Positions 36,691 to 45,221 of a stretch of DNA of 56,772 bases are shown piece after piece. Position numbers and translations under genes: made by a program. Each line of letters starts with the position of its first letter. The first letter of the stretch is position 1. The DNA is taken from the NCBI GenBank assembly GCA_002239065.1, contig MPNO01000025.1, forward strand, positions 1 to 56,772, read 5' to 3'. This DNA is from Defluviicoccus sp. bin129. Lineage in GTDB: Bacteria > Pseudomonadota > Alphaproteobacteria > MPNO01. The notes under the pieces were generated by a model. That model was given only the letters and a program-made list of their open reading frames with translations, was not told the DNA's origin and did no database searches.

Positions 36691-37854
36691 ATGGCTGAAA
36701 AGCTGGTCATCAGGAATATCGGCTTGCTTCTGTCGGGAGCGCTGGAGACCCCGGTGCTCGATGCCGACACCGTGGTCGCCGAGGACGGCCGGATCGCCGC
36801 CTTCGGCAGGGAGGCGGATTGCGACACCGCCGGCGCCGATATCGAGATCGACGCGAAGGGGGTGGCGCTCGCGCCCGGGCTGATCGACAGCCATGTCCAC
36901 CCGGTGTTCGGCGACTGGACGCCGCGCCAGAGCCAGCTCAACTGGATCGACTCGACGATGCATGGCGGCGTGACGACGATGATCTCGGCCGGCGAGGTCC
37001 ATCTGCCCGGCCGGCCGCGCGATCCCAAGGGGGTGGTGGCGCTCGGCATCACCGCCCAGCGCGCCTTCTCGTCCTTCCCGCCGGGCGGCGTCAAGGTGCG
37101 CGCCGGCGCGCCCATCCTGGAGACCGGGATGGAGGAGGACGATTTCCGCTTCCTCGCAGAGGCCGGCGTCAAGCTCCTGGGGGAGATCGGGCTCGGCGGG
37201 GTGAAGACCGGCGAAGAGGCGAAGAAGATGGTCGGCTGGGCGCGCAAATACGGCATCCAGTCGACGATCCATACCGGCGGCCCGTCGATTCCCGGCTCCG
37301 GGCTGATCGACGCCGACATCGTGCTGGAGACCGGACCAGACATCATCGGCCACATCAATGGCGGGCACACCTCGCTGCCGCGGGACCAGATCGCCTGTTT
37401 GTGCGAGCAGTGCCAGGCGGGGATCGAGATCGTCCACAACGGCAACGAGGCTTCGGCCCTGTTCGCGCTGCGCACCGCGCGCGAGCTCGACCAGCTCCAC
37501 CGGGTCATCCTCGGCACCGACGGGCCGGCCGGCTCGGGGGTTCAGCCGCTCGGGATCCTCAGGATGGTGGCGATGCTGTCGGCGCTCGGCGACGTGCCGG
37601 CGGAGATCGCGTTCTGCTTCGCGACCGGCAACACCGCGCGCATGCGCGAGCTCGATTGCGGGCTGATCGAGGAGGGCCGGGCCGCCGATTTCGTCCTGCT
37701 CGACCGCGCCCAGCACAGCGCCGGCAAGGACCTGCTCGACTCCGTCCGGACGGGCGACATCCCCGGGGTCGGCATGGTGGTCATCGACGGCAAGGTCGCC
37801 TCGGGCCGCAGCCGCAACACCCCGCCGGCGGACCGCCTGCCGGAGGTGCTCTAG
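36691..37854 (+). CDS. Enamidase-like amidohydrolase
   Basis: The 387-residue amidohydrolase has metal ligands H68 and H70 (DSHVHP), E165 (GEIGLG), H194 (IHTGG), H221 (GHINGG) and D277 (GTDGPAG). MHGGVTTMISAGE, the HTGGPSIPGS block and the C-terminal GDIPG...SRNTPPA strongly recall enamidase (Ena) of Eubacterium barkeri. Ena hydrolyses 6-oxo-1,4,5,6-tetrahydronicotinate in nicotinate fermentation. The match is from memory, so a related ring-opening amidohydrolase is possible. It is the last gene of the Rieske cluster. Confidence 0.8.
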   Translation: MAEKLVIRNIGLLLSGALETPVLDADTVVAEDGRIAAFGREADCDTAGADIEIDAKGVALAPGLIDSHVHPVFGDWTPRQSQLNWIDSTMHGGVTTMISAGEVHLPGRPRDPKGVVALGITAQRAFSSFPPGGVKVRAGAPILETGMEEDDFRFLAEAGVKLLGEIGLGGVKTGEEAKKMVGWARKYGIQSTIHTGGPSIPGSGLIDADIVLETGPDIIGHINGGHTSLPRDQIACLCEQCQAGIEIVHNGNEASALFALRTARELDQLHRVILGTDGPAGSGVQPLGILRMVAMLSALGDVPAEIAFCFATGNTARMRELDCGLIEEGRAADFVLLDRAQHSAGKDLLDSVRTGDIPGVGMVVIDGKVASGRSRNTPPADRLPEVL

Positions 37855-37859
37855 GGGCC

Positions 37860-37886
37860 AGCCCGCATTTCTCACCAGGGTCACGG
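37860..37886. repeat. Dispersed 27-bp repeat, copy 1
   Basis: AGCCCGCATTTCTCACC followed by AGGGTCACGG matches the copy at 41237-41263 at 24 of 27 positions. It lies just after the enamidase-like gene. The origin is unknown. It may be part of a short non-coding repeat family. Confidence 0.55.
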
Positions 37887-38004
37887 AACACAATTTTGTG
37901 AAACACGGCACTCGCCCGGTTTTCCCGGACTTATCCCCAGCGGGGGCGCGCGACATTGCGGATCGCCGTCAAAGGTTGCAGACTCGCCCGCTGGTTTTCC
38001 GCTG

Positions 38005-38033
38005 TTGACTCGCGGGCGGGCCAACCATAGGTT
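38005..38033 (+). promoter_or_regulatory. Putative sigma-70 promoter of hpf-ptsN
   Basis: TTGACT (38005-38010) and TAGGTT (38028-38033) are 17 bp apart, about 85 bp before the hpf start. The spacer (GCGGGCGGGCCAAC) resembles the spacer of the argD promoter. The rest of the 262-bp gap holds copy 1 of a dispersed repeat and a CACAA-TT-TTGTG inverted repeat; no other gene is seen in it. Confidence 0.45.
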
Positions 38034-38116
38034 CCGCGCCCTTCGCAACGGGGCGGGGCGCGGAGCGAGGCCGTAAGAGCCAAAGGGAGTGCGCCGGAGC
38101 TGAGGCGCGGAAGCGT

Positions 38117-38725
38117 TTGAAAATCGGACTCACCGGACGTCGCATGGATGTGGGCGAGCGTCTTCGACGGCATGTCGAGACCCGTCTCAACGACGGCGTA
38201 GCCAAGTATTTCGACCACGCGATGGAATCGCACGTGGTCTTCGAGCCGGACGGGCCTCTCGTGCGGGCCGATATCTCGGTCCATGTCGGGCGCGGCATCC
38301 AGGTTCAGGGGCACGGCGCGGCCGGGGATGCGCAGAGCGCGTTCGACCTGGCGATGGAGAGAATCGCCAAGCGGCTCAGGCGCAACAAGCGCCGCCTGCG
38401 CGACCATCACCGCAAGTCGGGGTCGGCGCGCCGCGACGATGCGCTGACCGCCCAGCACGTCATCCTGGCGGACCCCGCCGAGCGGCCGGACGACGAGGCC
38501 GAGGGCGAGAACCCGGTGGTCGTCGCCGAGACGATCGCCGAAATCGATTCGATGACGGTGAGCGAGGCCGTCATGCGCCTCGACCTCGCGGAACAGCCGG
38601 TGGTGGTGTTCCGCAATGCCGCCAATGGCGGGATCAACGTCCTCTATCGCCGCGGCGACGGCAACCTCGGCTGGGTCGACCCGTCCGGGGCGGACGGGGC
38701 CGAGGCGACCCCGCGGAAGGGCTAG
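38117..38725 (+). CDS. hpf: Ribosome hibernation promoting factor, long form
   Basis: The 202-residue protein starts at TTG 38117 (MKIGLTGRRMDVGE), the only start giving the conserved N-terminus. The N-terminal ribosome-binding domain is followed by a basic stretch (RLRRNKRRLRDHH) and a C-terminal dimerisation domain (IDSMTVSEAVMRLDLAEQPV...FRNAANGGINVLYRR). Long HPFs pair ribosomes into inactive 100S dimers in stationary phase. It is followed immediately by ptsN. In many relatives rpoN precedes this pair; here the upstream gene is the enamidase-like gene. Confidence 0.93.
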   Translation: MKIGLTGRRMDVGERLRRHVETRLNDGVAKYFDHAMESHVVFEPDGPLVRADISVHVGRGIQVQGHGAAGDAQSAFDLAMERIAKRLRRNKRRLRDHHRKSGSARRDDALTAQHVILADPAERPDDEAEGENPVVVAETIAEIDSMTVSEAVMRLDLAEQPVVVFRNAANGGINVLYRRGDGNLGWVDPSGADGAEATPRKG

Positions 38726-38726
38726 C

Positions 38727-39191
38727 ATGGAAATCGGCGAATTGCTGACCAGCGACCGCGTGGTGGACCGCCTGCCCGCGGCGAGCAAGAAGCAGGTGAT
38801 CCGGGAGATTTCCAGGCGCGCGGCGGCGGTCACGGGGCTCGACGAGCGCTCGGTGTTCAGCGTCCTGCTGGAACGCGAGCGGCTCGGGACCACCGGCGTC
38901 GGCGAGGGCGTGGCGATACCGCATGGCAAGCTGCCGGAGCTCGACGGCCTGTACGGCTTCTTCGCCCGGCTCGACCGGGCGGTCGATTTCGAGTCCATCG
39001 ACGAACGGCCGGTCGACCTCGTCTTCCTGCTGCTGGCGCAGGAGGGGGCGAGCGCGGACCACCTCAAGGCGCTCGCCCGGGTCTCGCGGCTGATGCGCGA
39101 TCCCGCCATCCGCGAGGGGCTGCGCCATGCCGCGGATGCCGGCGCGCTCTACTCCATCCTCACCGCGAACGGGACCGTCCGCGCCGCCTGA
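38727..39191 (+). CDS. ptsN: PTS IIA-like nitrogen regulatory protein
   Basis: The 154-residue EIIA-Ntr protein carries the phosphorylated His66 in the motif GVAIPHGK. It receives phosphate from EI-Ntr and NPr and acts as a regulator of nitrogen, carbon and K+ homeostasis rather than in sugar transport. The start at 38727 lies 1 nt after the hpf stop, so the two are co-translated. K+ uptake by TrkH, encoded about 8 kb away, is one process EIIA-Ntr is known to affect in other bacteria. Confidence 0.93.
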   Translation: MEIGELLTSDRVVDRLPAASKKQVIREISRRAAAVTGLDERSVFSVLLERERLGTTGVGEGVAIPHGKLPELDGLYGFFARLDRAVDFESIDERPVDLVFLLLAQEGASADHLKALARVSRLMRDPAIREGLRHAADAGALYSILTANGTVRAA

Positions 39192-39252
39192 CGCGGTCGC
39201 GCCGCGTCCTTCGATACGCGGCGCGGCCTGTCCCGGGCGAAGCCGGGGGAAG

Positions 39253-39735
39253 CTACCCGGGATGAGTGTGGCGGGCGGGCGGAACGCCGCCACCCGAAAC
39301 GGATGCGCCCCGGGCGTCCGCGGTCTCGGCGCCGCGGATCTCGAGCACCGTCTCGCGGCTCGACGGCCGCGGCCGCACGAGGTCGATATGGAGCAGGCCG
39401 TCGGTCAGCTCGGCGCCCGCGACCTCGATGCCCTCGGCGAGCACGAAGGAGCGCTGGAACTGGCGCGTGGCGATGCCGCGGTGGAGATAGATCCGCCCGT
39501 CGGAATCGGATTGCTTGCCCCGAACGGTGAGCTGCGAGGCCGCCACCGTGACCGCCAGTTCGTCGCGCCGGAAGCCGGCCACGGCGAGCGTGATGCGCAG
39601 CGCGTCGTCGCCGACATGCTCGACATTGTAGGGGGGATAGCCGTCGGCCGCGCTCTTCGAGACCCGGTCGAGCACCCGTTCGAGCTGGTCGAAACCGAGC
39701 AGGAACGGGCTGTTGAAGACCGTCATGCGCGTCAT
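39253..39735 (-). CDS. Small heat-shock protein (Hsp20/IbpA family)
   Basis: The 160-residue chaperone has an alpha-crystallin domain: PPYNVEHVGDDALRITLAVAG, DELAVTV, LTVRGK and the end motif LTDGLLHIDL. Such proteins hold unfolding proteins for refolding by DnaK. AGGAGG stands before ATG 39735. An in-frame ATG 9 bp later is possible. The C-terminal 30 residues are Gly/Ala/Pro-rich. No ROSE-type RNA thermometer was recognised in the short leader. Confidence 0.92.
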   Translation of the reverse strand: MTRMTVFNSPFLLGFDQLERVLDRVSKSAADGYPPYNVEHVGDDALRITLAVAGFRRDELAVTVAASQLTVRGKQSDSDGRIYLHRGIATRQFQRSFVLAEGIEVAGAELTDGLLHIDLVRPRPSSRETVLEIRGAETADARGASVSGGGVPPARHTHPG

Positions 39736-39808
39736 TGCGGACCTCCTCCTGGCGAGCGGGGCGCAGTCGTTCCCGCCGGGTCCTCAGGGCCCCCGGCGAA
39801 CCGGCCTG

Positions 39809-41245
39809 TCAGGCGCCGTGACTACCGATATGGGCCGCCCGGGCGGAGACGGCAAGGCCGGCGCCGGGACCCGGGGCGGGCTCGCGCGGCAGGGTGATCG
39901 CGACGCGGAGACCGGGTCGGTTGTCGCCGAGATCGAGGCTGCCGCCGTGGCGCTCCACGACCGCCGCGACCAGGCTGAGGCCGAGCCCCGCGCCGGGCGC
40001 GTTGCGCGACGCCTCGACGCGGAAGAAGCGCTCGGTCACGCGCTCCCTGAGGGCGTCGGGAATGCCCGGCCCGCCATCGGCGACGGCGATCTCGACCCGC
40101 TCGCCCCGGCCGCGCGCGGCGATCTCGACGGTCGCGCCGGCCGGCGAGAACTTGATCGCGTTGTCGAGCAGGTTGGCGAGCGCCTGGAACAGGAGGTCGC
40201 GGTCGCCCTTGATCCGCCCGCAATCGCCGGGCCCGGCGCCGAGCGCGACCCCGCGCTCCTCGGCGAGCGGCGCGTAGAGCTCGGCCACGTCGTTCACCAG
40301 CAGGCCGAGGTCGAAGGAGTCGACCTGCCCGGTCTCGACCCCGGCCTCGAGCCGGGCGATGCGCAGCAGCGAGTTGAAGGTCTTGAGCAGCGCGTCGGCC
40401 TCCTCGATGGTGCGGCCGATGGCGCGGCGATAGGCGTCCTCGTCCGCCGGCTCGGCGAGCGCCAGCTCGAGCCGGCCGCGCAGCCGCGCGAGCGGGCTTC
40501 TCAGATCGTGGGCGATGTTGTCGCTCACCTCGCGGACGCTGGCGACCAGCCGCGCGATGCGGTCGAGCATGTCGTTGAGGTTGGCCGCCAGCCGGTCGAA
40601 CTCGTCATCGGTGCCGCGCGCCGGGATCCGCCGGTCGAGCGCGCCGGCCATGATCTCCCGGCTGGCCTGGTTGATCGCGTCGATGCGGCGCAGCATGGGG
40701 CGGCTGACCAGCACGCCGCCGGCGATGCTGAGCAACAGCGCCAGCGCGATCCCCCAGCCGATCGACTCGCGGAACCGGGCGTCGATCTCCAGCCTCTCGC
40801 GGATGTCGCGCCCGACCAGCAGGCGAAGCCCGCCGGTGAGCTCGAAGATGCGGGCGCGGCCCAGATCCACCGCGCCGCGCCGATCGGCGTATTCGAGCTC
40901 GAAGGTGACCCAGCCGTCGGGCCCGGGCGTCTCGCGGGGCCAGGCGCTGAGATTGCCGGCGAGCGGGCGCAGGCTGGCATCGGTCAGCAAGTAGAGCCCG
41001 CGGCTCGCCCGCGCCCGCGCGGTCCGGCGGTTGAGCGCGCGTACCAGGCCGATCGTGCCGAACTGGGAATACTGCTCGCCGAGCCCGCGGAGCTCGGCCT
41101 CGATCGCCTGGTCGGTCTGGCGCGCCATGAAGCCGGCCGTCGACCAGTAGAGAAACCCGACGAGGACCACAGCCGAGACGCCGAACAGCCCGAAATAGAT
41201 CAGGGTGAGGCGAAACGTCGTGCTGCGGAGGAGTCTAGCCCGCAT
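39809..41245 (-). CDS. Membrane sensor histidine kinase
   Basis: The 478-residue kinase has two membrane segments (about 13-33 and 163-182) around a periplasmic sensor of about 130 residues. A HAMP linker, the H-box with phospho-accepting H246 (SDNIAHDLRSPLARLRG) and the ATPase domain (LLDNAIKFSPAG, VADGGPGIP, GAGLGLSLV) follow. It belongs to the OmpR-partner kinase class. It is the last gene of degP-regulator-kinase and starts 77 bp after the regulator. The last residues are Ala/Gly-rich. Confidence 0.95.
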   Translation of the reverse strand: MRARLLRSTTFRLTLIYFGLFGVSAVVLVGFLYWSTAGFMARQTDQAIEAELRGLGEQYSQFGTIGLVRALNRRTARARASRGLYLLTDASLRPLAGNLSAWPRETPGPDGWVTFELEYADRRGAVDLGRARIFELTGGLRLLVGRDIRERLEIDARFRESIGWGIALALLLSIAGGVLVSRPMLRRIDAINQASREIMAGALDRRIPARGTDDEFDRLAANLNDMLDRIARLVASVREVSDNIAHDLRSPLARLRGRLELALAEPADEDAYRRAIGRTIEEADALLKTFNSLLRIARLEAGVETGQVDSFDLGLLVNDVAELYAPLAEERGVALGAGPGDCGRIKGDRDLLFQALANLLDNAIKFSPAGATVEIAARGRGERVEIAVADGGPGIPDALRERVTERFFRVEASRNAPGAGLGLSLVAAVVERHGGSLDLGDNRPGLRVAITLPREPAPGPGAGLAVSARAAHIGSHGA

Positions 41246-41263
41246 GTCTCACCGGGGTCATGG
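41237..41263. repeat. Dispersed 27-bp repeat, copy 2
   Basis: AGCCCGCATGTCTCACC followed by GGGGTCATGG matches the copy at 37860-37886 at 24 of 27 positions. It overlaps the start codon of the histidine kinase gene, so the element contributes to the translation start. Confidence 0.55.
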
Positions 41264-41322
41264 CCCAGCCATGACGGGGTGGGAACAGGATGAGAAAGCG
41301 CACGAATTTCCGAAACCGGACA

Positions 41323-42003
41323 CTAGGCCATTTCCGCACGGAGCCTGTATCCCGCGCCGCGCACGGTCTCGATGAGCGGGCTCGCGGCGCCGGCATCGAC
41401 CTTGCGCCGCAGCCTGGAGATATGGACGTCGATGACATTGGTCTGGGGATCGAAGTGGTAGTCCCATACATGTTCGAGCAGCATCGTCCGGGTGACCACC
41501 CGGCCGGCATTGCGCATCAGGCATTCGAGAAGCTGGAACTCGCGGCGCTGCAGCTCGATCCGCCGCCCGCCGCGGGCGACCCGCCGGGCGAGCAGGTCCA
41601 TCTCCAGATCGCCCACCCGGAGCACCGTGTCCGGCGCCGGCGCGGCGCCGCGCCGGAGCAACGCATCGACCCGCGCGCGCAGCTCGGAGAAGGCGAACGG
41701 CTTGACCAGGTAGTCGTCGGCGCCGGCCCTGAGCCCGGCCACCCGGTCCTCGACCTCGCCCTTGGCGCTGAGGAACAGGACCGGGGTCTTGCGCCCGGCG
41801 CTCCGCATCGCCTCGACGATGGCGATGCCGTCGAGCTCGGGCAGCATGCGGTCGACCACCGCCACGTCGTAGTCGCTGCCGAGCGCCAGCACCAGCCCGT
41901 CGCGGCCGTCATGGGCGACGTCGACCGCGAACCCGCCCTCGGAAAGCCCCTTGGCGATGAAGCCCGCCGTCTCGGCGTCGTCTTCGATGATCAATGCGCG
42001 CAT
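41323..42003 (-). CDS. OmpR-family response regulator
   Basis: The 226-residue regulator has a receiver domain with acidic pair ED (LIIEDDA), phospho-acceptor D51 (VVDRMLPELDG) and K101 (YLVKPF). It is followed by a winged-helix DNA-binding domain of about 95 residues (LEMDLLARRVARGGRRIELQ...VIDVHISRLRRK). It lies between degP and the kinase, with 78- and 77-bp gaps. It probably controls degP and its own operon in response to envelope stress. Confidence 0.95.
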   Translation of the reverse strand: MRALIIEDDAETAGFIAKGLSEGGFAVDVAHDGRDGLVLALGSDYDVAVVDRMLPELDGIAIVEAMRSAGRKTPVLFLSAKGEVEDRVAGLRAGADDYLVKPFAFSELRARVDALLRRGAAPAPDTVLRVGDLEMDLLARRVARGGRRIELQRREFQLLECLMRNAGRVVTRTMLLEHVWDYHFDPQTNVIDVHISRLRRKVDAGAASPLIETVRGAGYRLRAEMA

Positions 42004-42081
42004 CGCAGGACCGGCACCACCGAACGGCGGGAGCCGGGACCGCCCGCGCGGCCCCGGCCCCGACCGTTGGACCCTGCTACT

Positions 42082-43584
42082 CTACGCGTCGGCGAAGCGG
42101 ACCGCCACGATGCGATCCTCGCCCTTGCGGTCGATGGTCAGCAGCACCGCCTTGCGGCCCTCTTCGCGGACCTGCTCGACCGCCTTGACGGCGTCGGCGG
42201 CGGAGCCGACCGGGGTGTAGGTGACGCGCTCGATCACGTCGCCCGCCCGGATGCCGCGCGACCAGGCCGGGCTGTCGCTCTCGACATGGCGGACCAGCGC
42301 GCCCTTGGCCGCCTCGCCGAGCCCGAAGCGGGACCGCGCGGCGGGGTCGATGTCGGCCACCGTGATGCCGGTGCCGGCGAGCCCCTCCTTGGCCGGCTTG
42401 GCGGGCAGGCTCGCGACCTTCTTGGCGGCCGGCATCAGCCCGGTGGTGACCGAGAGCGTCATCGGCTTGCCTTCGCGAAGGATCGCGAGCTCGACGACCT
42501 TGCCCGCCTCGGTGCCGGCGACGAGGCGCGGCAGCTCGCGGAACTTCCCGACCGCGGCGCCGTCCCAGCCGGTGATGATGTCGCCCTGCTGGAGGCCGGC
42601 ATCGCGCGCGGGACCGGTCTCGACGACCGAGGCGACCAGCGCGCCGGTGGCGTCCTTTATGCCGAGGCTCTCGGCGATGTCCGGCGTGACCGGCTGGATC
42701 TGCACGCCGAGCCAGCCGCGCTCGATCCTGCCGTCCGCCTTGAGCGCGGCGATTACCCGCTTGGCGTCGTTCGACGGGATGGCGAAGCCGATGCCGACAT
42801 TGCCGCCGGTGGGCGAGTAGATCGAGGCGTTGACGCCGATCACCTTGCCCGAGGCATCGAAGGCGGGTCCGCCGGAATTGCCCTGGTTGATCGGCGCGTC
42901 GATCTGCAGGAAGTCGACCAGCGAGCCGCCCCTGAGATCCCGCCCGCGCGCCGACACGATGCCGGCGGTGACCGAGCCGCCGAGGCCGAACGGATTGCCG
43001 ATGGTCATCACCCAGTCGCCGGCGCGGATGCGGTCGGAATCGCCGAACTCGACGAAGGGAAGCGGCCGGCCCGCGTCGATCTTGAGGAGCGCGAGGTCGG
43101 TCTTGGCGTCGCCGCCGACCAGCTTCGCGTCGAAGGTGTCCCCGTCATGCAGGCGGACGCGGATCGAGCGCGCGCCGGCGACGACGTGGTTGTTGGTCAC
43201 CAGGTGGCCGTCCGCGTCGACGATGAAGCCGGAGCCCACGGCCGACATCCGGTGGTCGGGCCGCATCGGCCCGCCGAAGCGGAAGTCCGGCATGGCTCGC
43301 CCGAAATAGCGCTCCATGAACTCGCGGAACTGCCCTTCGGGCTGTCCGAAGGGGCTGAACTGGGGCGTGTCCCCGGGCTTTTCGAGCATCGCCGGGGCCG
43401 AGCCGCGGTCGGTCGCGATATTGACCACGGCGGGGCCGACGCGGGCGGCGATGTCGGCGAAGCTCTCCGGCGCCGGGCGCGCATGCGCGATGCCGGACGC
43501 CGCGGTCGCCATCGCCGCGGCCAGCGCCCCGGGCAGGATCACCCGGTGCAGGACACGCTTGTCGAGCGTCAATGAGGCAGTCAT
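42082..43584 (-). CDS. degP: Periplasmic serine protease, DegP/HtrA family
   Basis: The 500-residue protein has a long N-terminal signal peptide (hydrophobic ILPGALAAAMATAASGIAHA) and a chymotrypsin-like domain with triad H133 (NNHVVAG), D163 (KTDLALL) and S237 (GNSGGP). Two PDZ domains follow (about 285-375 and 405-490). It degrades or refolds damaged envelope proteins. GGGAGAG precedes ATG 43584. It is the first gene of an operon with a response regulator and kinase, a known alphaproteobacterial arrangement. A short linker of low complexity (FSPFGQPEGQF) replaces the usual Q-linker. Confidence 0.95.
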   Translation of the reverse strand: MTASLTLDKRVLHRVILPGALAAAMATAASGIAHARPAPESFADIAARVGPAVVNIATDRGSAPAMLEKPGDTPQFSPFGQPEGQFREFMERYFGRAMPDFRFGGPMRPDHRMSAVGSGFIVDADGHLVTNNHVVAGARSIRVRLHDGDTFDAKLVGGDAKTDLALLKIDAGRPLPFVEFGDSDRIRAGDWVMTIGNPFGLGGSVTAGIVSARGRDLRGGSLVDFLQIDAPINQGNSGGPAFDASGKVIGVNASIYSPTGGNVGIGFAIPSNDAKRVIAALKADGRIERGWLGVQIQPVTPDIAESLGIKDATGALVASVVETGPARDAGLQQGDIITGWDGAAVGKFRELPRLVAGTEAGKVVELAILREGKPMTLSVTTGLMPAAKKVASLPAKPAKEGLAGTGITVADIDPAARSRFGLGEAAKGALVRHVESDSPAWSRGIRAGDVIERVTYTPVGSAADAVKAVEQVREEGRKAVLLTIDRKGEDRIVAVRFADA

Positions 43585-43642
43585 GGTTTACTCTCCCGAT
43601 TTGGTCGTCGGGCGAGAGATAGCGCGGCGGCCTGAAGCCGTC

Positions 43643-43669
43643 CTTACTGGAACATGAAAATTGCGTAAG
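43643..43669. promoter_or_regulatory. Inverted repeat in the degP leader, possible regulator site
   Basis: CTTAC and GTAAG (43643-43647 and 43665-43669) form an inverted repeat with 17 bp between, about 60 bp upstream of the degP start. TTAC-type half sites are often bound by OmpR-family regulators of envelope stress. The assignment is speculative. Confidence 0.3.
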
Positions 43670-43681
43670 GTGGGGCGGGTC

Positions 43682-45217
43682 CTATCCGCTCCGCCCTGGA
43701 GCGCCGACATAGCGCTCCATGCCGATATCGGTCTCCCAGCTCCTGTGCCACGCCTCGGCGAGGTAGGGGCGGAGGGTCTCGAAGCGGGCGGCGACCGCGC
43801 GCTGGTCGGCGCGCAACCCGCCGATCACCGCCTCGACGGACTCGCGCAGCATATCGGCGTCGATGGTCGTCAGCCGGCCGCCCTCGACCGTCACCCGGCC
43901 CTCGACGATCACCGTGTCCAGCGCCGAGCCGGTCTCGGTATAGACCATCTGGCGCGCGGCGCTGTTGAGCGGCAGCAGCGTCGGCCGGTCGAGGTCGTAG
44001 AGGCAGAGATCGGCCCGCATGCCGGGGGCGATGGCGCCGACCTCGCCTGAAAGCCCGATTGCCGCCGCCCCGCCGAGCGTGGCTGCGCGCAGCGCCTCGG
44101 CCGCGTCCGGCGTCTCCAGCCCGATCTCGCTGATCGCCGCCAGCCCGCAGAACAGCTTCATCGCCTGGAACATGTTCTGCACGTCGGAGCAGGCGCAGTT
44201 GTCGCATCCCAGCGCGATCCCGACGCCGGCCTCGCGGTAGTGCCGGATCGGGGCGACGCCTGACTTGGACTTCATGTTGCTCGCCGGGTTGAGCACCACC
44301 CGCCCGCCGGCCTCGGCGAGCGCGTCGATCTCGTCCCGGGTGAACCAGATCGAATGCGCCAGCGCGAGCCGCGGGCCGAGCAGCCCGCAGGCGCGCATGT
44401 AGTCGATCTGCGAGCCGCCATGCGCGCCGAGATGGGTGCGCGACGCGATCACCTCGGGGCGCGATTCGTACATGTGGCTCAGCACCGGGAGGCCGTGCCG
44501 CTCTGACAGCGCGGCGATGCCGGAGAGCAGCTCGGGCGAGGACATGATCGCGCTGGTCGGGCCGAGTGCCCAGGAGAAGCGCTCGCGCGCGAGCCCGACC
44601 CGCTCGATCTGCCGGCGCACCGTCTCCAGCGGGGGCTCGCCGCCGACGCCGATCGGCGAGCCGAGCCAGTCGTGATAGTCCTCGGGCACCAGCTCGCGCC
44701 AATGCGGGATGCGGTCGACGGCGCGCCGGTCGCCGATCTGCAGCGAGAACACGGTGCGGATGCCGATCTCGTCATAGGCCTGGAGCACGGCGTCGAGCAG
44801 CGCGTCGTCGAACGGATACAGCGTCGCCATGTCCTGCACGGTGGTGATCCCGGCGAGCAGGCATTCGGCGGCGCCCAGCAGGGTGCGCGCGCGCACCTCC
44901 TCCGCGCTCCGCATCGGATATTGCGGCGGCAGCGCGTTGACGAACCACATCTGCAGCGGCATCGGCTCGAAGATGCCCTTGAGCAGCACGTCGTGCGAGT
45001 GGTAGTGGGCGTTGACGAAGCCGGGGACGACGAGCCGGCGCCGGGCGTCGATCACCCGGTCGGGCGGCGGGCCGCCGGCCAGCGCCGCGCCCAGGCCCGG
45101 CTCGACGCGGTCGATCCGCGCCCCCTCGATCAGGATGTCGCGCGCCGCCGGGCGGTCGGTATCGCCGTCGTGGTCGTAGACCAGTCCGCCTTCGACGAGG
45201 ATCCGGGTCTCCGCCAT
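43682..45217 (-). CDS. Amidohydrolase family protein (TRZ/ATZ-type deaminase/hydrolase)
   Basis: The 511-residue metal hydrolase has NAHYHSHD (metal His pair), SHMYES, ALAHSIW and GCDNCACS, the pattern of the guanine deaminase/atrazine chlorohydrolase/S-adenosylhomocysteine deaminase family. The flanking beta-sandwich pieces (ILIEGARID and IVEGRVTVEGG) are normal. The substrate is not evident; a cyclic amide, imine or amino-purine is typical. It starts 4 nt after the CBS-domain gene, so the pair is co-transcribed. It is distinct from the enamidase-like gene. Confidence 0.88.
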   Translation of the reverse strand: MAETRILVEGGLVYDHDGDTDRPAARDILIEGARIDRVEPGLGAALAGGPPPDRVIDARRRLVVPGFVNAHYHSHDVLLKGIFEPMPLQMWFVNALPPQYPMRSAEEVRARTLLGAAECLLAGITTVQDMATLYPFDDALLDAVLQAYDEIGIRTVFSLQIGDRRAVDRIPHWRELVPEDYHDWLGSPIGVGGEPPLETVRRQIERVGLARERFSWALGPTSAIMSSPELLSGIAALSERHGLPVLSHMYESRPEVIASRTHLGAHGGSQIDYMRACGLLGPRLALAHSIWFTRDEIDALAEAGGRVVLNPASNMKSKSGVAPIRHYREAGVGIALGCDNCACSDVQNMFQAMKLFCGLAAISEIGLETPDAAEALRAATLGGAAAIGLSGEVGAIAPGMRADLCLYDLDRPTLLPLNSAARQMVYTETGSALDTVIVEGRVTVEGGRLTTIDADMLRESVEAVIGGLRADQRAVAARFETLRPYLAEAWHRSWETDIGMERYVGAPGRSG

Positions 45218-45221
45218 CCGG

